Assembly: GCA_017506865.1 (NCBI GenBank)
Contig: JAFCMP010000536.1
Location: 248,001-312,000 of the forward strand
DNA: 64,000 nucleotides
Source of the DNA: Tribonema minus
Taxonomy: Eukaryota > Sar > Xanthophyceae > Tribonematales > Tribonemataceae
Reading direction: 5' to 3'
Shown here: one piece after another, positions 11,345-22,056 of the stretch
Position numbering within the stretch: position 1 is the stretch's first letter
Layout of the letters: every line of letters begins with the position of its first letter
Notes under the pieces: generated by a model
What the model was told of the DNA's origin: nothing
What the model saw: the letters and a program-made list of their open reading frames with translations, nothing else
Database searches by the model: none
Translations under genes and position numbers: made by a program

Positions 11345-12590
11345 AATTGAAACTTGAAAATCAGCCGAGCGTCACGCTTGAATCTGGGAAGCTCTCAAGT
11401 CCCCGAGCAGGTCTCCTGATTCACATTTGGCTGTGAGAGCTCCGCGGAGCCCACCGTAACAGTAGGCTAGTGGCGATATGAGGGAAAGGTTTCATGCCGG
11501 TCACCAGGAGAATCCTTACAACACTTGTGTAGGTTGCAAGCAAGCAGACGTGTTTGTAGGCGAGGGACCTTCAGGGCGCGACCTTCTTAAGTCATGGCGC
11601 GCGCAAGCCTCCGCACTACCGATGCATCTGGGCGTGCTGATTTTTGCGAGCCGGGTATGCGTACGTGCGTACCGCTACAACCGTTCACCAATCAGCGCGC
11701 TGGGGTTCTGTTGCCGCTCCCAGTGGCAACACCCTCCGGCAACATCCGGGAAGCCAGCTGATTCTGGCGCTGGCTCTCCAGCTCGCGAGGTGTTGCTGCA
11801 CAGGCGGCACTGACCGCATGCAGCGTTTTGGCACTTGGCATGTATCGCATTGCAGTATCAAGCCTGCGGCCACGCTTCGCGGCCTGCAGAGCTCTCGAGG
11901 GCTCACGGTCTCCGTCTACTTCAAAGCCGTTACGCGCACCTTCACTTCCTGATGCACTAAACCTAACTTAGGGTTGGATGCTACTTAGGGTTAGGGCCAG
12001 AAAACCCGGCGCTGGAGGTGGTGTTGATGTGTAAACGTGGCAGGACGGCTTAATGGCAATATGCAGATGTAACCCCGCACCATGCGTACAACATGATCTC
12101 AATGCAACAGAAAACATGAGGTGATGCACATGTTTCACATTCAAGCAAATGTTGAGGTGATGACTTGCTTTAAGCGCAACTTACACAACAGGCTGTCTGT
12201 TTCCGGGTCGCTCGCCCCCCATTCCGTCAGGAGGGGGGTGCTTTCTTGTGTGTGTTTTACCTGCAGATGGCAAAGTTCATGCAGCAGCGCCCCGACCAGT
12301 GACTCACCAAGTCAAACAAAAAAAGCATTTTTTAGAAAAGGGAGATGTAGCAAACCGTGCAGCATGTTTCTGTGGGAGTGCGTGCACCATTATGCTTTCC
12401 TATGAAGAATGTAGACCTCACTTAAAGGTCATGGCACCATCAGGCATGCCGCCATGACATTCTGCCCTGCTCTCACCTCAGAGCACAAATACATATGTAC
12501 GCTGGCCCCTTGTAGCCCCCCCACTGCCTGTACACTCTACAGTAAGCTGTGTACACATTGCACATTCCTGTGCGCACGCACGCGCATAAT
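11345..12590. other. Intergenic stretch, no supported gene
   Basis: Several open frames exist but none has motifs or splice partners. A short TTAGGG-like run lies at about 11968-11996. Confidence 0.55.
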
Positions 12591-15500
12591 CTAGAGAAAG
12601 AGGACAACCGCCGCAAACGGATTGTCCGGCAGGTCCATCACCATGCGCAGCAGTGGGCCAAGCACGACGCCACCAGCAGCATCGACATGCGCGTTGCAGC
12701 TGCTGCCGATTTCCTGAGCACTGTCCATGACTGAGCCGTGCTGCACAGCCTTCGCGGGGTGACCGCTGCTGTCATCAAACGCTGAACGTTGTGCGCCATC
12801 ACAAGACTCTTCAGCACCGCTGCCCGCTGCGTATTCGCAAGTAGCAGAGGGCGCGTTTACGCCACCATAATCACTCCCCGAGCCCTCCTTGCTGCCAAGT
12901 GGCGCCTTCTCAGCTGCGCCACTGGCACATGGCGCTCTGCCGACGCGCGCTGGTTGAACGCTGCCCCTGAGCACTGCGCGGCCGCGCAGCACCAGCTCTC
13001 GCATCATCAGCAGAGGCGAGCGGCGCCAGAAGATGGCCTCGGCGCGGATCTCAAGCGCGTTCTGCACTGCGTTCTTCACCGCGTCGACCCGTTCCTTCGG
13101 GACCATTCCGCGCAGCGGCGTCTCCTCCAGGACTTGAAGCAGCGGCTTGCGGAAGACCGCGCCCGTGTCCGCCCCTGCAAGTGAAGTTGAATGTTGATGC
13201 ACGTACGATGCTAAGCATTGTGGCGTGGCGCCCTGCTGAGAGGGTGTGGCAAAGTGCTTAGCGCTGACACCAATATGCGCGCGTATTTGACGTGCGCCTG
13301 CACTGAAAGCAATTATTCATAGGTACATTTTTGAACTTTGAGTCATTGCACATTTGTGGGCCCAGTGGGCACCGCGGAGGAGGCAGGCGACTGTAGCGTA
13401 GACTGCAGCGATTTTGTGGCCACATGGCAGCATGGGGTACATAGTGTCACTGCTGCAGTGTGCGCTGCTGCTGAACAGAGCAATCCATCCCCCGTAGGCA
13501 CGCATTGTTCCTGGAGCTTCTGCTCTGTGATGGCCCGCGAAAAATCCCATCCCCTGGCTTTGCTTACAAGCAGTGTGTGACAAACTTAGCTTAGCACACC
13601 TCCACGCACTACACACTGATGACAGATACACGTACACAAAGCATTTCAGTGCCGCCAGCCAATCCCCCACCCTACAGTTCTGCCTGAGCAAGACCCTCAC
13701 CACCAGCAAGGCTGTCGCCTAAACGCAGATTACCCTGCAATCACAACGCTCAGCTGATTAGGCTTTACGGGTAGGGTTAGAGCTGTCGCCTACACGCAGA
13801 TTACCCTACAATCACAACGCTCAGCTGATTAGGCTTTACGGGTAGGGTTAGAGCAAAGGGTTTGACCTCCTAAAGCATGTGCAAGGTCTTGTACGCACAC
13901 ATTGCCCTACGCTCACAATGCTCAGTCAGCTGAGTAGGGTTTAGGGTTAGGGTACGCTAGGGTGAAGGCTAACGGCTAGGGTTAGAGTAAAGGGTTAACC
14001 TGCTGCGATTAGCCCGCGCAAGGCTCTCTGGTACATACACAAGTGTGCATCGACCTACGCTCACAACTCTCAGTCAGCTTGTAGGGTTTAGGGATATAGG
14101 GTCAGGGTGAAAACCAGCGATTAGTGTTACATATGAGGGCTAACCTGCTGCAATCAGCACGCGCGCGCACTCCGGGCTGATGTTGTGAACCGCCAAGTGC
14201 AGCGGACTTGGGTGGCGGCCACCCGCATCATTGGGGTCAGCTCCTGCCGCCAAGAGCTCCGCCGCTGCTGCTGCCGCGGAGTGCACGCAGGCCACTTGAA
14301 GTGGCGTCAAGCCGCTGTTGGCGGCGCGCAGGGAGGGGTCCGCGCGCGCGTTGAGTAGGACGCGCACGACGCCTTTGTGGTTCTGGAGCGGCGAGTGAAG
14401 CGGTGAGGGCGCTGTTATTAGTGCTGTTCATGAAGGAACAAGCACAGCTGCAATTGCGGCAACTAGGGCTGCGCAGCACCAACCACGCGCGTTGTGTACT
14501 GTACTTTTTCGCAGGCGGGGATAAGAGGCACGGTGCCAAACGCGCTCTGGCGGTAGGGCGACACGTAAGGGTGCTCCAAAGTATTACCTTTCAAACATCA
14601 ATGCCATGCCCCGTACTGCTATAAAACACCTGCAAAGATCGCCTAACCCTTATCCTAGGTCTGCGCACGGTAGTCCTGAGTCTACGTCAAGTAGGGGGTA
14701 GGAATGGTTGCGGAAAAGAGGAAGGGAGCGGAAAATTGAATCTCTACCTTCACACAGGCAGGAATCAGAGGCACTGTGCCAAACGCGCTCTGGCAGTCAG
14801 GCGACACGGCAGGGTGCTCTAGAAGCGCCAGCGCAGCGCGCGCACGCCCAAACTCCGCCGCCTTGTGCAGTGGCGTCAGGCCATCGCGCGCGCGTGTGAG
14901 GGGGTCGGCGCCGCACAGCAGTAGGAGAGTCACCACCGCCGCGTGACCTGTCAGGGGTTGAAGCAAGTAGAGGAGGGGGAGGGTCTGGCTGAGATGAACT
15001 GCCATTGTGAGTGGCGCGTCTCTTAAATGACGCAGCGTACCGTCATGTGCCTATTTAGGCCGACCGGACCAACATTTGGAGCGTTCCGTGCAGCGTTCCT
15101 AATTGTGCCTGGGTGGTTTTCTGGGCATTCCTAATTAGGCCTGCTGGCATATTTTCTTAATGGTTGCGTGGCCCTTTCGTGTGCTCGCACGGTCAAGTAA
15201 CGCCATCGCAGGCAAGCAGATGGCGAGTGCCATGCTCACGTGTGTCATGATGTCGATGTACAGTCGGTTTGCAGTCGCACAATGATGGCTTTTGCCCCGT
15301 TTCACGACCTCGTTTCTCGTTTCCAAACCAACTTCACCTGCAAGTTGAAGCAGTGCCGACACGGTTGCAGTGAAGACACATTGTGCTCATGAATGGTCAT
15401 TGTGTGCTAATTTATGGTGTTCCTGATGCTCTGTCCTATATAGGCCTGGTGCTTTTTCGTGTGATCCTAAAGCAATGTCTGACTGCTTGATTTGACAATG

Positions 15501-17901
15501 CTATATATTGGTCCGGTCGGCCTATTTAGGCACACATGACGGTAACTGTACTCCGTCTTGACGCGCTGTAGGAATTTTTAACACTACCGCTGAGTTGCCG
15601 GAAAAGCGCGTGCCTCGAATTCTTGTTGAGTGATTCACTTGAGTAATGCACTTGACGATGAACCAGCACACATTGCATCGCGTTTGGATTGCCAAGTGAA
15701 GGGCGCCACTGAAAGTATGCAACGTTAAAGCTGCTTGTTTGTGATGTGCGATTGATCACAGGTCGCCTGCGCAGTGTTATCAAAGAGAGAGCGGCCGCAA
15801 TCTGGTACAGCAATCCCCTGGTCTAGGCCATTGCAGTGCCGTGTGTCGACAGTTGTCCCATAGGCTTTCATTGCTCTGTTGTTGTGCGGGTCAGTGCTGC
15901 TATATGCAGTGAGCAGTGCGGCGTGTGACGGACAATGGCCTAGACAATGGCCTAGTCACACGCCGCACTGCTCACTGCATATAGCAGCACTGACCCGCAC
16001 AACAACAGAGCAATGAAAGCCTATGGGACAACTGTCGACACACGGCACTGCAATGTTGGATTAGATCACTCAAGAAAACCGTCGTCAAGACTCCAACTTC
16101 GTGCACAAACACGTCGGTCACCTTCGCAGCTGGCTTCATAGAGAGCGGTGATGTCCCACAGGCTGCGTTTATTGGGGTCCGCACCATGCAGCAGCAGTGC
16201 CGCCACAACTGCCAAGTGGCCTGCGTGAGGAACACAACGTGAAGTGTGAGCAAGATGGCAGATATGCAGGCAGACCAATGCTCTTCCATGCCTTAGCAAG
16301 CCACGGCAATCACAATCACCAGGGTTACGGTTTAGGGTTAGGGCTGGGGTTGTCAGTGAGCTTACACAAACGCTAGTGCACAACTTGCCTTGGACAATCT
16401 CAGCTGTTGAGCATGTAGCTTGTGGCTTGACATGTGTAAGAATGTGAGAGTGTGAAGCCATAAAACATAGAATCGTTACATTGAAATGTGACTGCGACTA
16501 TACTGATGAAAAGTGGCGGCTTGAGTACAGTATGCAACAGCCCGCCGCTATAATGGTGAAAGTGGCAACTCCAGTATCACCGCGTGACGCAGCTCATGTA
16601 GAATGTGACCAGTTAAAGAGAGCGGACAGTGCGAAGCCATCGTGATGTACTGAATGAATGCTGACCTAAGTCATGAACATGACCAAGATGTGCCTGTCAA
16701 AACATTCGAGATTGTCGTGAGCGTATGTGGTGAAATGAATGGCAACTAGCTGTACCGTAGATCACGGAGTTAAAACCCCCCTCTTGTATAAGACCCCCCC
16801 ATCGTATACTGAGTATAAGACCCCCCGTCTCCCTCGGGAGGTGTGTGTGTGCACGCAAGACCGGGAGTACGCTGTATAAGACCGGTGTAAGCACGGTGTT
16901 GTATAAGACCGAGGTTGTAGACAAAGGAACATGGCAGTTACGCAAACTTCAAGTCGTTTCGGCATAATTCAGCGCGAGGGACAGTCGTGGTGCAGCGCCA
17001 AAGCAGGTGGTGCGAGCTGCGTTGCTGCGCAATGCCTCTGCAGCCGTGAGTTTGTAATGCTAAGGGCGTGTTTGAACCAGGCGTGCTAGAATAGGAGCTG
17101 CAGAGCGTTCATTTGTGGCCTGCTGCTTGCAGTAGCTGTGTGCTGTAAATATCATGCAATATGTGCTACCGCAGCCACTCACGCGCGTGCAAGACCGGGA
17201 GTACGTTGTATAAGACCCCCAACCCCGTAAAAGACCCCCTGTCTTCCGAACACGGACCTCGCAACGTGCTAAAACGGGGGGGTTTTATACTCCGTTATCT
17301 ACGGTATGAGAACATGCAGCATTGCCTGAAGCAGTTGACTTTGTGTCTGTCCTGCACCACAGCAACAACCTGGTTGCAGGCACACGTGACAAAAGAAAAG
17401 TCCGACACCATCACAGGGGGGGGCATCTCATTTTTTAAGAGCCCCTGGGGCTGTGCTGCAAGGTAATGTAGAGGTGTCAACAGCATTCTTACAGAAGTTT
17501 ACAAATGGTGTCAGCCCTCAACCGTACATTTCTCTACTTAAAGTTATGGTTTTCATCGCTTGATTGCCAATTTTCGTCCTCGCAGATGGCCTACATACGC
17601 ACATTTGATACAGTTCGGCTCAAACATGGAAGTGATATCATGTTGAACTTAAGCAGAGAGAAGACCCCTAGCCCTGACCTGCTTGCGCTGCAGCATGCAG
17701 CGCAGTTCTCCCATCGCCCAGGCCTTCATTGACGTCAAGGTCAGCCTGGTGCAACAGCCGCCTTACAGTGAAAATGTCGCCTTGGCTGGCGGCGTTCTGG
17801 AGATTCGGAAGTTTGATTGCGGAATGTGTGTGTACGCCATGGTGTCCTGGTGCAGTTTTCCTCCTCGCATGCGTGAGAGCCAGCGTTGGACGAATAATCA
17901 T
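12591..17901 (-). CDS. Second multi-exon ankyrin-repeat protein
   Basis: Minus-strand exons: 17901-17679 (start assumed at the first Met), 16220-16122, 14947 to about 14756, about 14411-14145, and 13174-12591 (stop TAG). Phase-1 junctions split glycine or serine codons and rebuild ankyrin repeats, for example AQA-G-HLAVV, CE-G-HAAVV and LIAA-G-ADTG. Five to six repeats are visible. The C-terminal exon adds about 190 residues without ankyrin motifs; it starts with a helical KNAVQNALEIRAEAIFW segment and ends Ser/Gly-rich. The donor of exon 3 is uncertain because three candidates lie close together, so that join is tentative. A transposon-like element (16755-17304) and a perfect inverted repeat (15829-16055) sit in its introns. 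Confidence 0.72.
13711..14144. repeat. Tandem repeats and donor-side copies after exon 4
   Basis: Two 71-bp units start GCTGTCGCCTA at 13711 and 13782. Longer, diverged units follow to 14144, each with a CTCACAA-GCTCAG block and TTAGGG-like runs. The exon-4 end and donor (minus strand GCAGCAG|GTTA) recur near 13999-14030, in the same pattern of exon edge plus splice site copied into the intron. Confidence 0.75.
14505..14575 (-). repeat. Decayed copy of exon 3 tail
   Basis: The segment AGAGGCAC-GTGCCAAACGCGCTCTGGC at about 14525-14555 repeats 14770-14805, the 3' part of exon 3, in the intron that follows it. The copy is cut off at the same distance past the exon end. Confidence 0.72.
15829..16055. 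repeat. Perfect 101-bp inverted repeat, 25-bp spacer
   Basis: 15829-15929 is the exact reverse complement of 15955-16055 by reading (CATTGCAGTGCCGTGTGTCG ... end). The spacer contains two copies of GACAATGGCCTA. It lies in the intron 14948-16121 of the minus-strand ankyrin gene, about 65 bp past the end of exon 16220-16122. The transcript could form a long hairpin. A fold-back assembly artefact is possible. Confidence 0.88.
16755..17304. mobile_element. Non-autonomous DNA transposon (MITE-like) with TIRs
   Basis: Ends match as terminal inverted repeats: CCGTAGATCACGGAGTTAAA... on the left and the reverse complement of ...TATACTCCGTTATCTACGG on the right, with one base insertion and one mismatch over about 28 bp. 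TA flanks both ends (16753-16754 and 17305-17306), consistent with a TA target duplication. Inside, GCAAGACCGGGAGTACG-TGTATAAGACC occurs at both subterminal regions (about 16855 and 17190), and TATAAGACCCCCC recurs. No transposase frame is present in 550 bp. It sits in the intron 16221-17678. Confidence 0.78.
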
Positions 17902-18656
17902 CTTCAGCCATGGAACTCGTTGTCTTTTGTAAAACTGGAAAAAAACAAGTTCAAGTCAAAGTTCAAGCACGGAGTTGAACATACACGAGGTGAACTTGTA
18001 GAGCTGCACTCCAACAGGTGCAGAGCAGATGCGCAGCAAAGCAAGAGCAGATGCAAGGCAAGATCAGAGAAGAGAAGTGTCATATCGAATACCCATGCAT
18101 GTATAAACTCAAAAGGCTGCATTGAATCAAACAGAAAACATCGCACGCAACGCTTCGCTTATGCGTGCTTAACCCTTATGGGCGCTGTACATGAGCGGTC
18201 TGCATGGCGCATAGCTTGTAGAACGCCAAGCAGCACACCTTTGCCGCCCGCCACGGCCAATGGAATTCTCAATGCTCAATGAAAGCAACTCAACATCAGC
18301 AAGCTTGCGCTGCTCCAAGTCAGAAATGACTCAGGATGCTGTCGCCAACCTGTGAGGTGCCGTGCCAAACACCTTGGCATAGCCAAGTGCTGGCAAAACT
18401 GGCACTGCGATGTCTGACGTTCTATCACAGCGGAACTGTTCCACCGTCGTACTTGTCTGCTGCTCTGCATGGCCATTCTCGGCAGCTGCTCCGCTTGTCC
18501 CCTGGGTCCCCTCCCTGCCGCGGTGCGCACGCCTGCCCTTCTACCTCCCCACAAGCTTACACCTGCGGAGGCGGCCAGCGCGCAACAGCCGCACGCGTCC
18601 CTGACTCTCATGCCGCAACTCTTATGCCGTGACTCTCATGTCTCATGCCGCGACGC
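17902..18656. other. Intergenic stretch, no supported gene
   Basis: It lies between the start of the minus-strand ankyrin gene and the 3' end of the F-box gene. The open frames seen here have no recognisable domain. Confidence 0.5.
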
Positions 18657-20081
18657 TCACGCCGCATCCGCGGTGCTGGGCGCGCACCCGCAAGGACAGC
18701 CCGCCCTGTGCGCCCAGTCCCGTATGGCAGTGTGCCGCCGCGTCCCGCGCTGCGCCAGGCGCGTGCACACATGCGCGTCCCAGCTGAACCACGGCCGCCC
18801 GCGCGCGTGCGCCCACTGCAGCGCCTCCAGCGGCCACAGCAGGTTGAGCGATGTGGCGTGGATGGGGTCCGGCCAGGGCGCGCCGCGCCGCAGCAGCCAC
18901 TCGCACAGCTCCAGGTTGTTGGTGCAGCACGCATTGTGCAGGAGCTCGCGCAGCATGTCGGGCGGCCAGCTCGCAGCGCCCGTGATGGCGCGCAGCCACG
19001 CGAACGCGGGCAGCGGCGTGCGCTTGGACAGCGCGAGCGTCGCGGCGATCTGCGCGAAGGCGCCGGCGTTCACCTCGGCGCTGAGGTGCGCGCCAAGCGC
19101 GAAGCGCTTGTCGAGCCACTGCAGCAGCGGCAGCTGCCCCGCCGTCGCGAGCTGCATGTAGAAGTTGGCGCAGCTGCGCGGCGGGCACGTCACGCCGGTC
19201 GGCTCGCACAGCCAGCGCACGAGGGCGCCGTGCCCCGCGAGCGCGGCCTCCGGCCACAGGCTGCTGCGCATGGTGAGCATGTCGGTCGCGGCAGGCGCGG
19301 ACGCGGACTTGAGCACGGCGAAGCGCGCGTCGCAGAGCAGCCAGCGCAGGACGTGCGCGTGGCCGTGCTGCGCGGCGGGCGTGCTCACGCGCTGCAGCTC
19401 CTCGAGGCGCCACGACGCGTCCGCCGTCACCAGCTTCTGCCACATGTCCTGCAGCCACGGCAGGTCGCCGCGCTCCGCCGCAAACCCCAGCAGCAGCTGC
19501 GCGCCGGCGGCGTCCGGGGACTGGTGCTGGAGCCAGCGCACCGCGTCCTCGCGGCCGCGTCTCACGGCGCCGCTGCACACGGCCCAGCCGATGGGCATGC
19601 CGAGGTGGCGGGCCAGGCGCAGCACGTCCGTCGAAGCGCAGCGCCCGGCGCTACGGCAGAAGTTAAAATTGTCCATGAAGGGCGCTTTGCGGGGAGTTCT
19701 CAACAGCCGCCTGCGCTCGTCCTTGGACATCTTCAGCTGCGCAATTTTGACGGCGTAGCTAAGGCGAGCGGGTGAAGCCAGCACTGACGTGAAGCTGGTC
19801 GCTGGCTCGGCCCACCCGTGCTGCTGGTGACACTGCCTGTACAGCTCGCGCAGGCGTGTGCTTGCCGCTACGTAAAGGTGGTGGCCCTTTCCGAGAAAGC
19901 TGAACACGTGCAGCAAAGCACCGTCCGGGAGGCACTCTAGTCCTGCCACCGGGAGCTGCTCTAGTCCTGCCACGCCACCTGCCGTCTTCTGCGAAGCGCT
20001 GGCTACGGCTTGCCGTTTTGCAGGCTGCCGGTGCAAGTCAGAGCCGACCACCGGCGAGCGGGTGGGCTTGCGGCTTGCCAT
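18657..20081 (-). CDS. F-box protein with degenerate ankyrin-type repeats
   Basis: One uninterrupted frame of about 474 residues from the Met at 20081; an in-frame Met at 20216 would add 45 residues but would overlap the divergent neighbour. An F-box-like helix set (LPDGALLHVFSFLG...) lies at about residues 51-85, after a basic N-terminus. The rest is a series of about 30-residue repeats of the type AA-x-x-GH-x-x-VLRWL, a degenerate ankyrin-like array common in large stramenopile gene families. F-box proteins usually bring substrates to SCF ubiquitin ligases; that role here is inferred. Intronless and GC-rich. Confidence 0.75.
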   Translation of the reverse strand: MASRKPTRSPVVGSDLHRQPAKRQAVASASQKTAGGVAGLEQLPVAGLECLPDGALLHVFSFLGKGHHLYVAASTRLRELYRQCHQQHGWAEPATSFTSVLASPARLSYAVKIAQLKMSKDERRRLLRTPRKAPFMDNFNFCRSAGRCASTDVLRLARHLGMPIGWAVCSGAVRRGREDAVRWLQHQSPDAAGAQLLLGFAAERGDLPWLQDMWQKLVTADASWRLEELQRVSTPAAQHGHAHVLRWLLCDARFAVLKSASAPAATDMLTMRSSLWPEAALAGHGALVRWLCEPTGVTCPPRSCANFYMQLATAGQLPLLQWLDKRFALGAHLSAEVNAGAFAQIAATLALSKRTPLPAFAWLRAITGAASWPPDMLRELLHNACCTNNLELCEWLLRRGAPWPDPIHATSLNLLWPLEALQWAHARGRPWFSWDAHVCTRLAQRGTRRHTAIRDWAHRAGCPCGCAPSTADAA

Positions 20082-20234
20082 ATTGCGCGTCTTCGCAGCT
20101 TGCGCTGTCCAGCAGCGGCCTCCAGCTCGGTAGCGCACGTTGTCCCTGGCCAGCTCTGTTGTTTGCGGGTGCGATGTCGTTAGCTTCCTTAACTTCAACA
20201 AGAAGTGCGGGATCACTTAGTAAATGTAAGGAAG
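20082..20234. promoter_or_regulatory. Divergent promoter, F-box gene / ABITRAM gene
   Basis: 153 bp separate the preferred start codons of the two head-to-head genes. It must hold both 5' leaders and core promoters. No TATA box was recognised. Confidence 0.5.
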
Positions 20235-20975
20235 ATGACGGAAAGCATGGAGGGAGCAATGGAGGGAGGAACAATTTCGAGAGCAGCCGATGAGGCGGAG
20301 CCAGCGCTGGCAACTGCGCAAACTGGTGGAGGGAGAAGCCTGAGCAAAAAGCGACAGAGGAAAGAGAGGGCAGCTGCGGTGATGTGCATGGAAACTCTTT
20401 GCGAGAGTATCGTGGCGCTGGCGCACGATCATGCGATCCTCCCAAGGCAGGCAGTGATGGGATCCAGCCAGCGATACTTTTCTGGCCTCTTACTCAACTT
20501 CACTACCAGCACCAGCAGCGCTGCACGCTGCGAGGACATGGTGCTCAACTGCCACCCCAATGGCCTTGTAATCCTCTGTATAGCCCGATCTCACTTCCTC
20601 GCACAAGCAGAGCCTGCGGCAGTAGTCAAGGCTGTCTTCCCTCGCCACCCTGTGCCTGCATCAGCCGGCAGCAACAGAAAAAAGAGTGCCAACGGCAGCA
20701 GTGGCCCTGGCGTGTTGCCTGCAGATGCCGCAGTGTGCCATGTGGAGCTTTCGGACGGCACCTCATTGCCCATACCTGCGTGCCTGGCTGGCGAACTCAT
20801 AGAGGTCAACGAGCAGTTGCTCACTGAGCCACAGCTCCTGGTGTCGGAGCCACTCGGCAGGGGCTATGTTGGTATCTTGCGGCCCACGCAGCGTCAGGGC
20901 GATAGCATCAAAGCAAAGTTGAAGGAGTTGGGGATAGACGGCGGCCGTGAGGCGCACGACACAGCTGATCAATAA
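20235..20975 (+). CDS. ABITRAM (FAM206/Simiate) family protein
   Basis: A single 246-residue frame from the Met at 20235 (a Met ten codons upstream is possible). The C-terminal part has the family signature: G-E-L-I-EVNE-x-LL-x-EP-x-LL, followed by P-x-G-x-GYV-x-I-x-x-P. Before it are the RYF and HPNGLVILCIA segments that match the start of the beta-rich, GcvH-like fold. The N-terminal about 60 residues are basic (KKRQRKERAA) and may direct the protein to the nucleus. The animal protein is about 180 residues; this one has a longer N-terminus and a Ser/Gly-rich insert near the middle. In animals it binds actin and is nuclear; its role in algae is not known to me. Confidence 0.82.
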   Translation: MTESMEGAMEGGTISRAADEAEPALATAQTGGGRSLSKKRQRKERAAAVMCMETLCESIVALAHDHAILPRQAVMGSSQRYFSGLLLNFTTSTSSAARCEDMVLNCHPNGLVILCIARSHFLAQAEPAAVVKAVFPRHPVPASAGSNRKKSANGSSGPGVLPADAAVCHVELSDGTSLPIPACLAGELIEVNEQLLTEPQLLVSEPLGRGYVGILRPTQRQGDSIKAKLKELGIDGGREAHDTADQ

Positions 20976-22056
20976 CGCTTCAAAACCCATTGTGTTGTGA
21001 GCTTTTCGCTGCTTCATTGCCTGCCGCTGCTGATTGGAGGGTGCTGTGCATCGTCCCACTGTATCTGTTGCTGTCGACTACAGTGTCACTGCACTTCCTA
21101 TCCCGGACTTCAATGGTCCTGCTCATCATGTCTATGCCATATGCAATATGCGGAGGCAATACTTGTCACGGCATCTTGAAGCTGCAGGATTAAAGCACTT
21201 GCTTTACCTCAGCATTAACGCTTAGGACCTGTATGAGCTGCTATTAACGCACTTGTCGCGTGGCTTGTGCGCTGGCATGGGGCCACTGATGCTTTTGTGA
21301 TGCTGGCAATACGCGAGTGCCCATGCTCATTTGGTGGCACACTGCACAGAAACAGGGGGCATGCGTGAAAGGCGTTGCTGTGCACGCATGTTTCAGCAGC
21401 ATGCAGTGACTTGCGTAGCTGCGGCGGATGTGCATAATAGATTCAATGTCGGCAAACCTCATTGCTACATACCTACCAGCCCCACAGGGTTTTTGGTTGT
21501 GTTTTGAGGTCACGGAAGTAGAAGATTCATCTTGCTGTTGATGCCGCTGCTGGTTCACTTGCAAACTATATGACCATGGCAAACCAGGCTCTAACTCTCT
21601 AGCACCGTCGTCATGCAGCATGCATTGGCACCCTGCAGCACCCTGCAGCAAATAGCATATGCAATCAATGTGCGCCTGGTTTTGCCGAAAGTGCATGGTA
21701 GATCAGACGCCTACACTGTGCATCTACAGAAAGCAATGAAGCACCAAGCTGGATTCTAAACGCCAGACATTCAAGACAATGATGTTATTTGCCGTGCCTT
21801 TTTTGCGTGTCGAAAGCCTGCTGCCCAAATGGAGAACATCAGCCAACAAATGTGGTGGTGTGTCATAAGGACATGTTGTGCTTGTATGATTCACCCTCCA
21901 TGGATTCTGGGGCACCAAACACATTGGCGACATGCACAAACAAACCAAAATCGCCATGCCCCATGCGTCAGAATGTTGCGAAGCGTTGACATTTGCAGAG
22001 GTAATGACTTGAACCGATTTGCCAATTGTATCTGCAACAACTTGCTGCCAAAACTA
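20976..22056. other. Intergenic stretch, no supported gene
   Basis: It lies between the stop of the ABITRAM-family gene and the convergent stop of the WLM protease gene. A minus-strand open frame at 21244-21696 has no recognisable motif and poor codon character. Confidence 0.55.

Noticed and set aside
13711..13853. 71-bp tandem units as a CRISPR array
   Set aside because: Only two units with no unique spacers, in a eukaryotic intron, with telomere-like sequence inside the unit.
18645..19775. A 376-codon plus-strand open frame and other long frames opposite the F-box gene
   Set aside because: Antisense shadow of a GC-rich coding exon; composition is Arg/Ala-rich with no motif, while the minus strand gives clear F-box and ankyrin-like repeats.
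21244..21696. 150-codon minus-strand frame
   Set aside because: No domain, irregular composition and no supporting splice sites.
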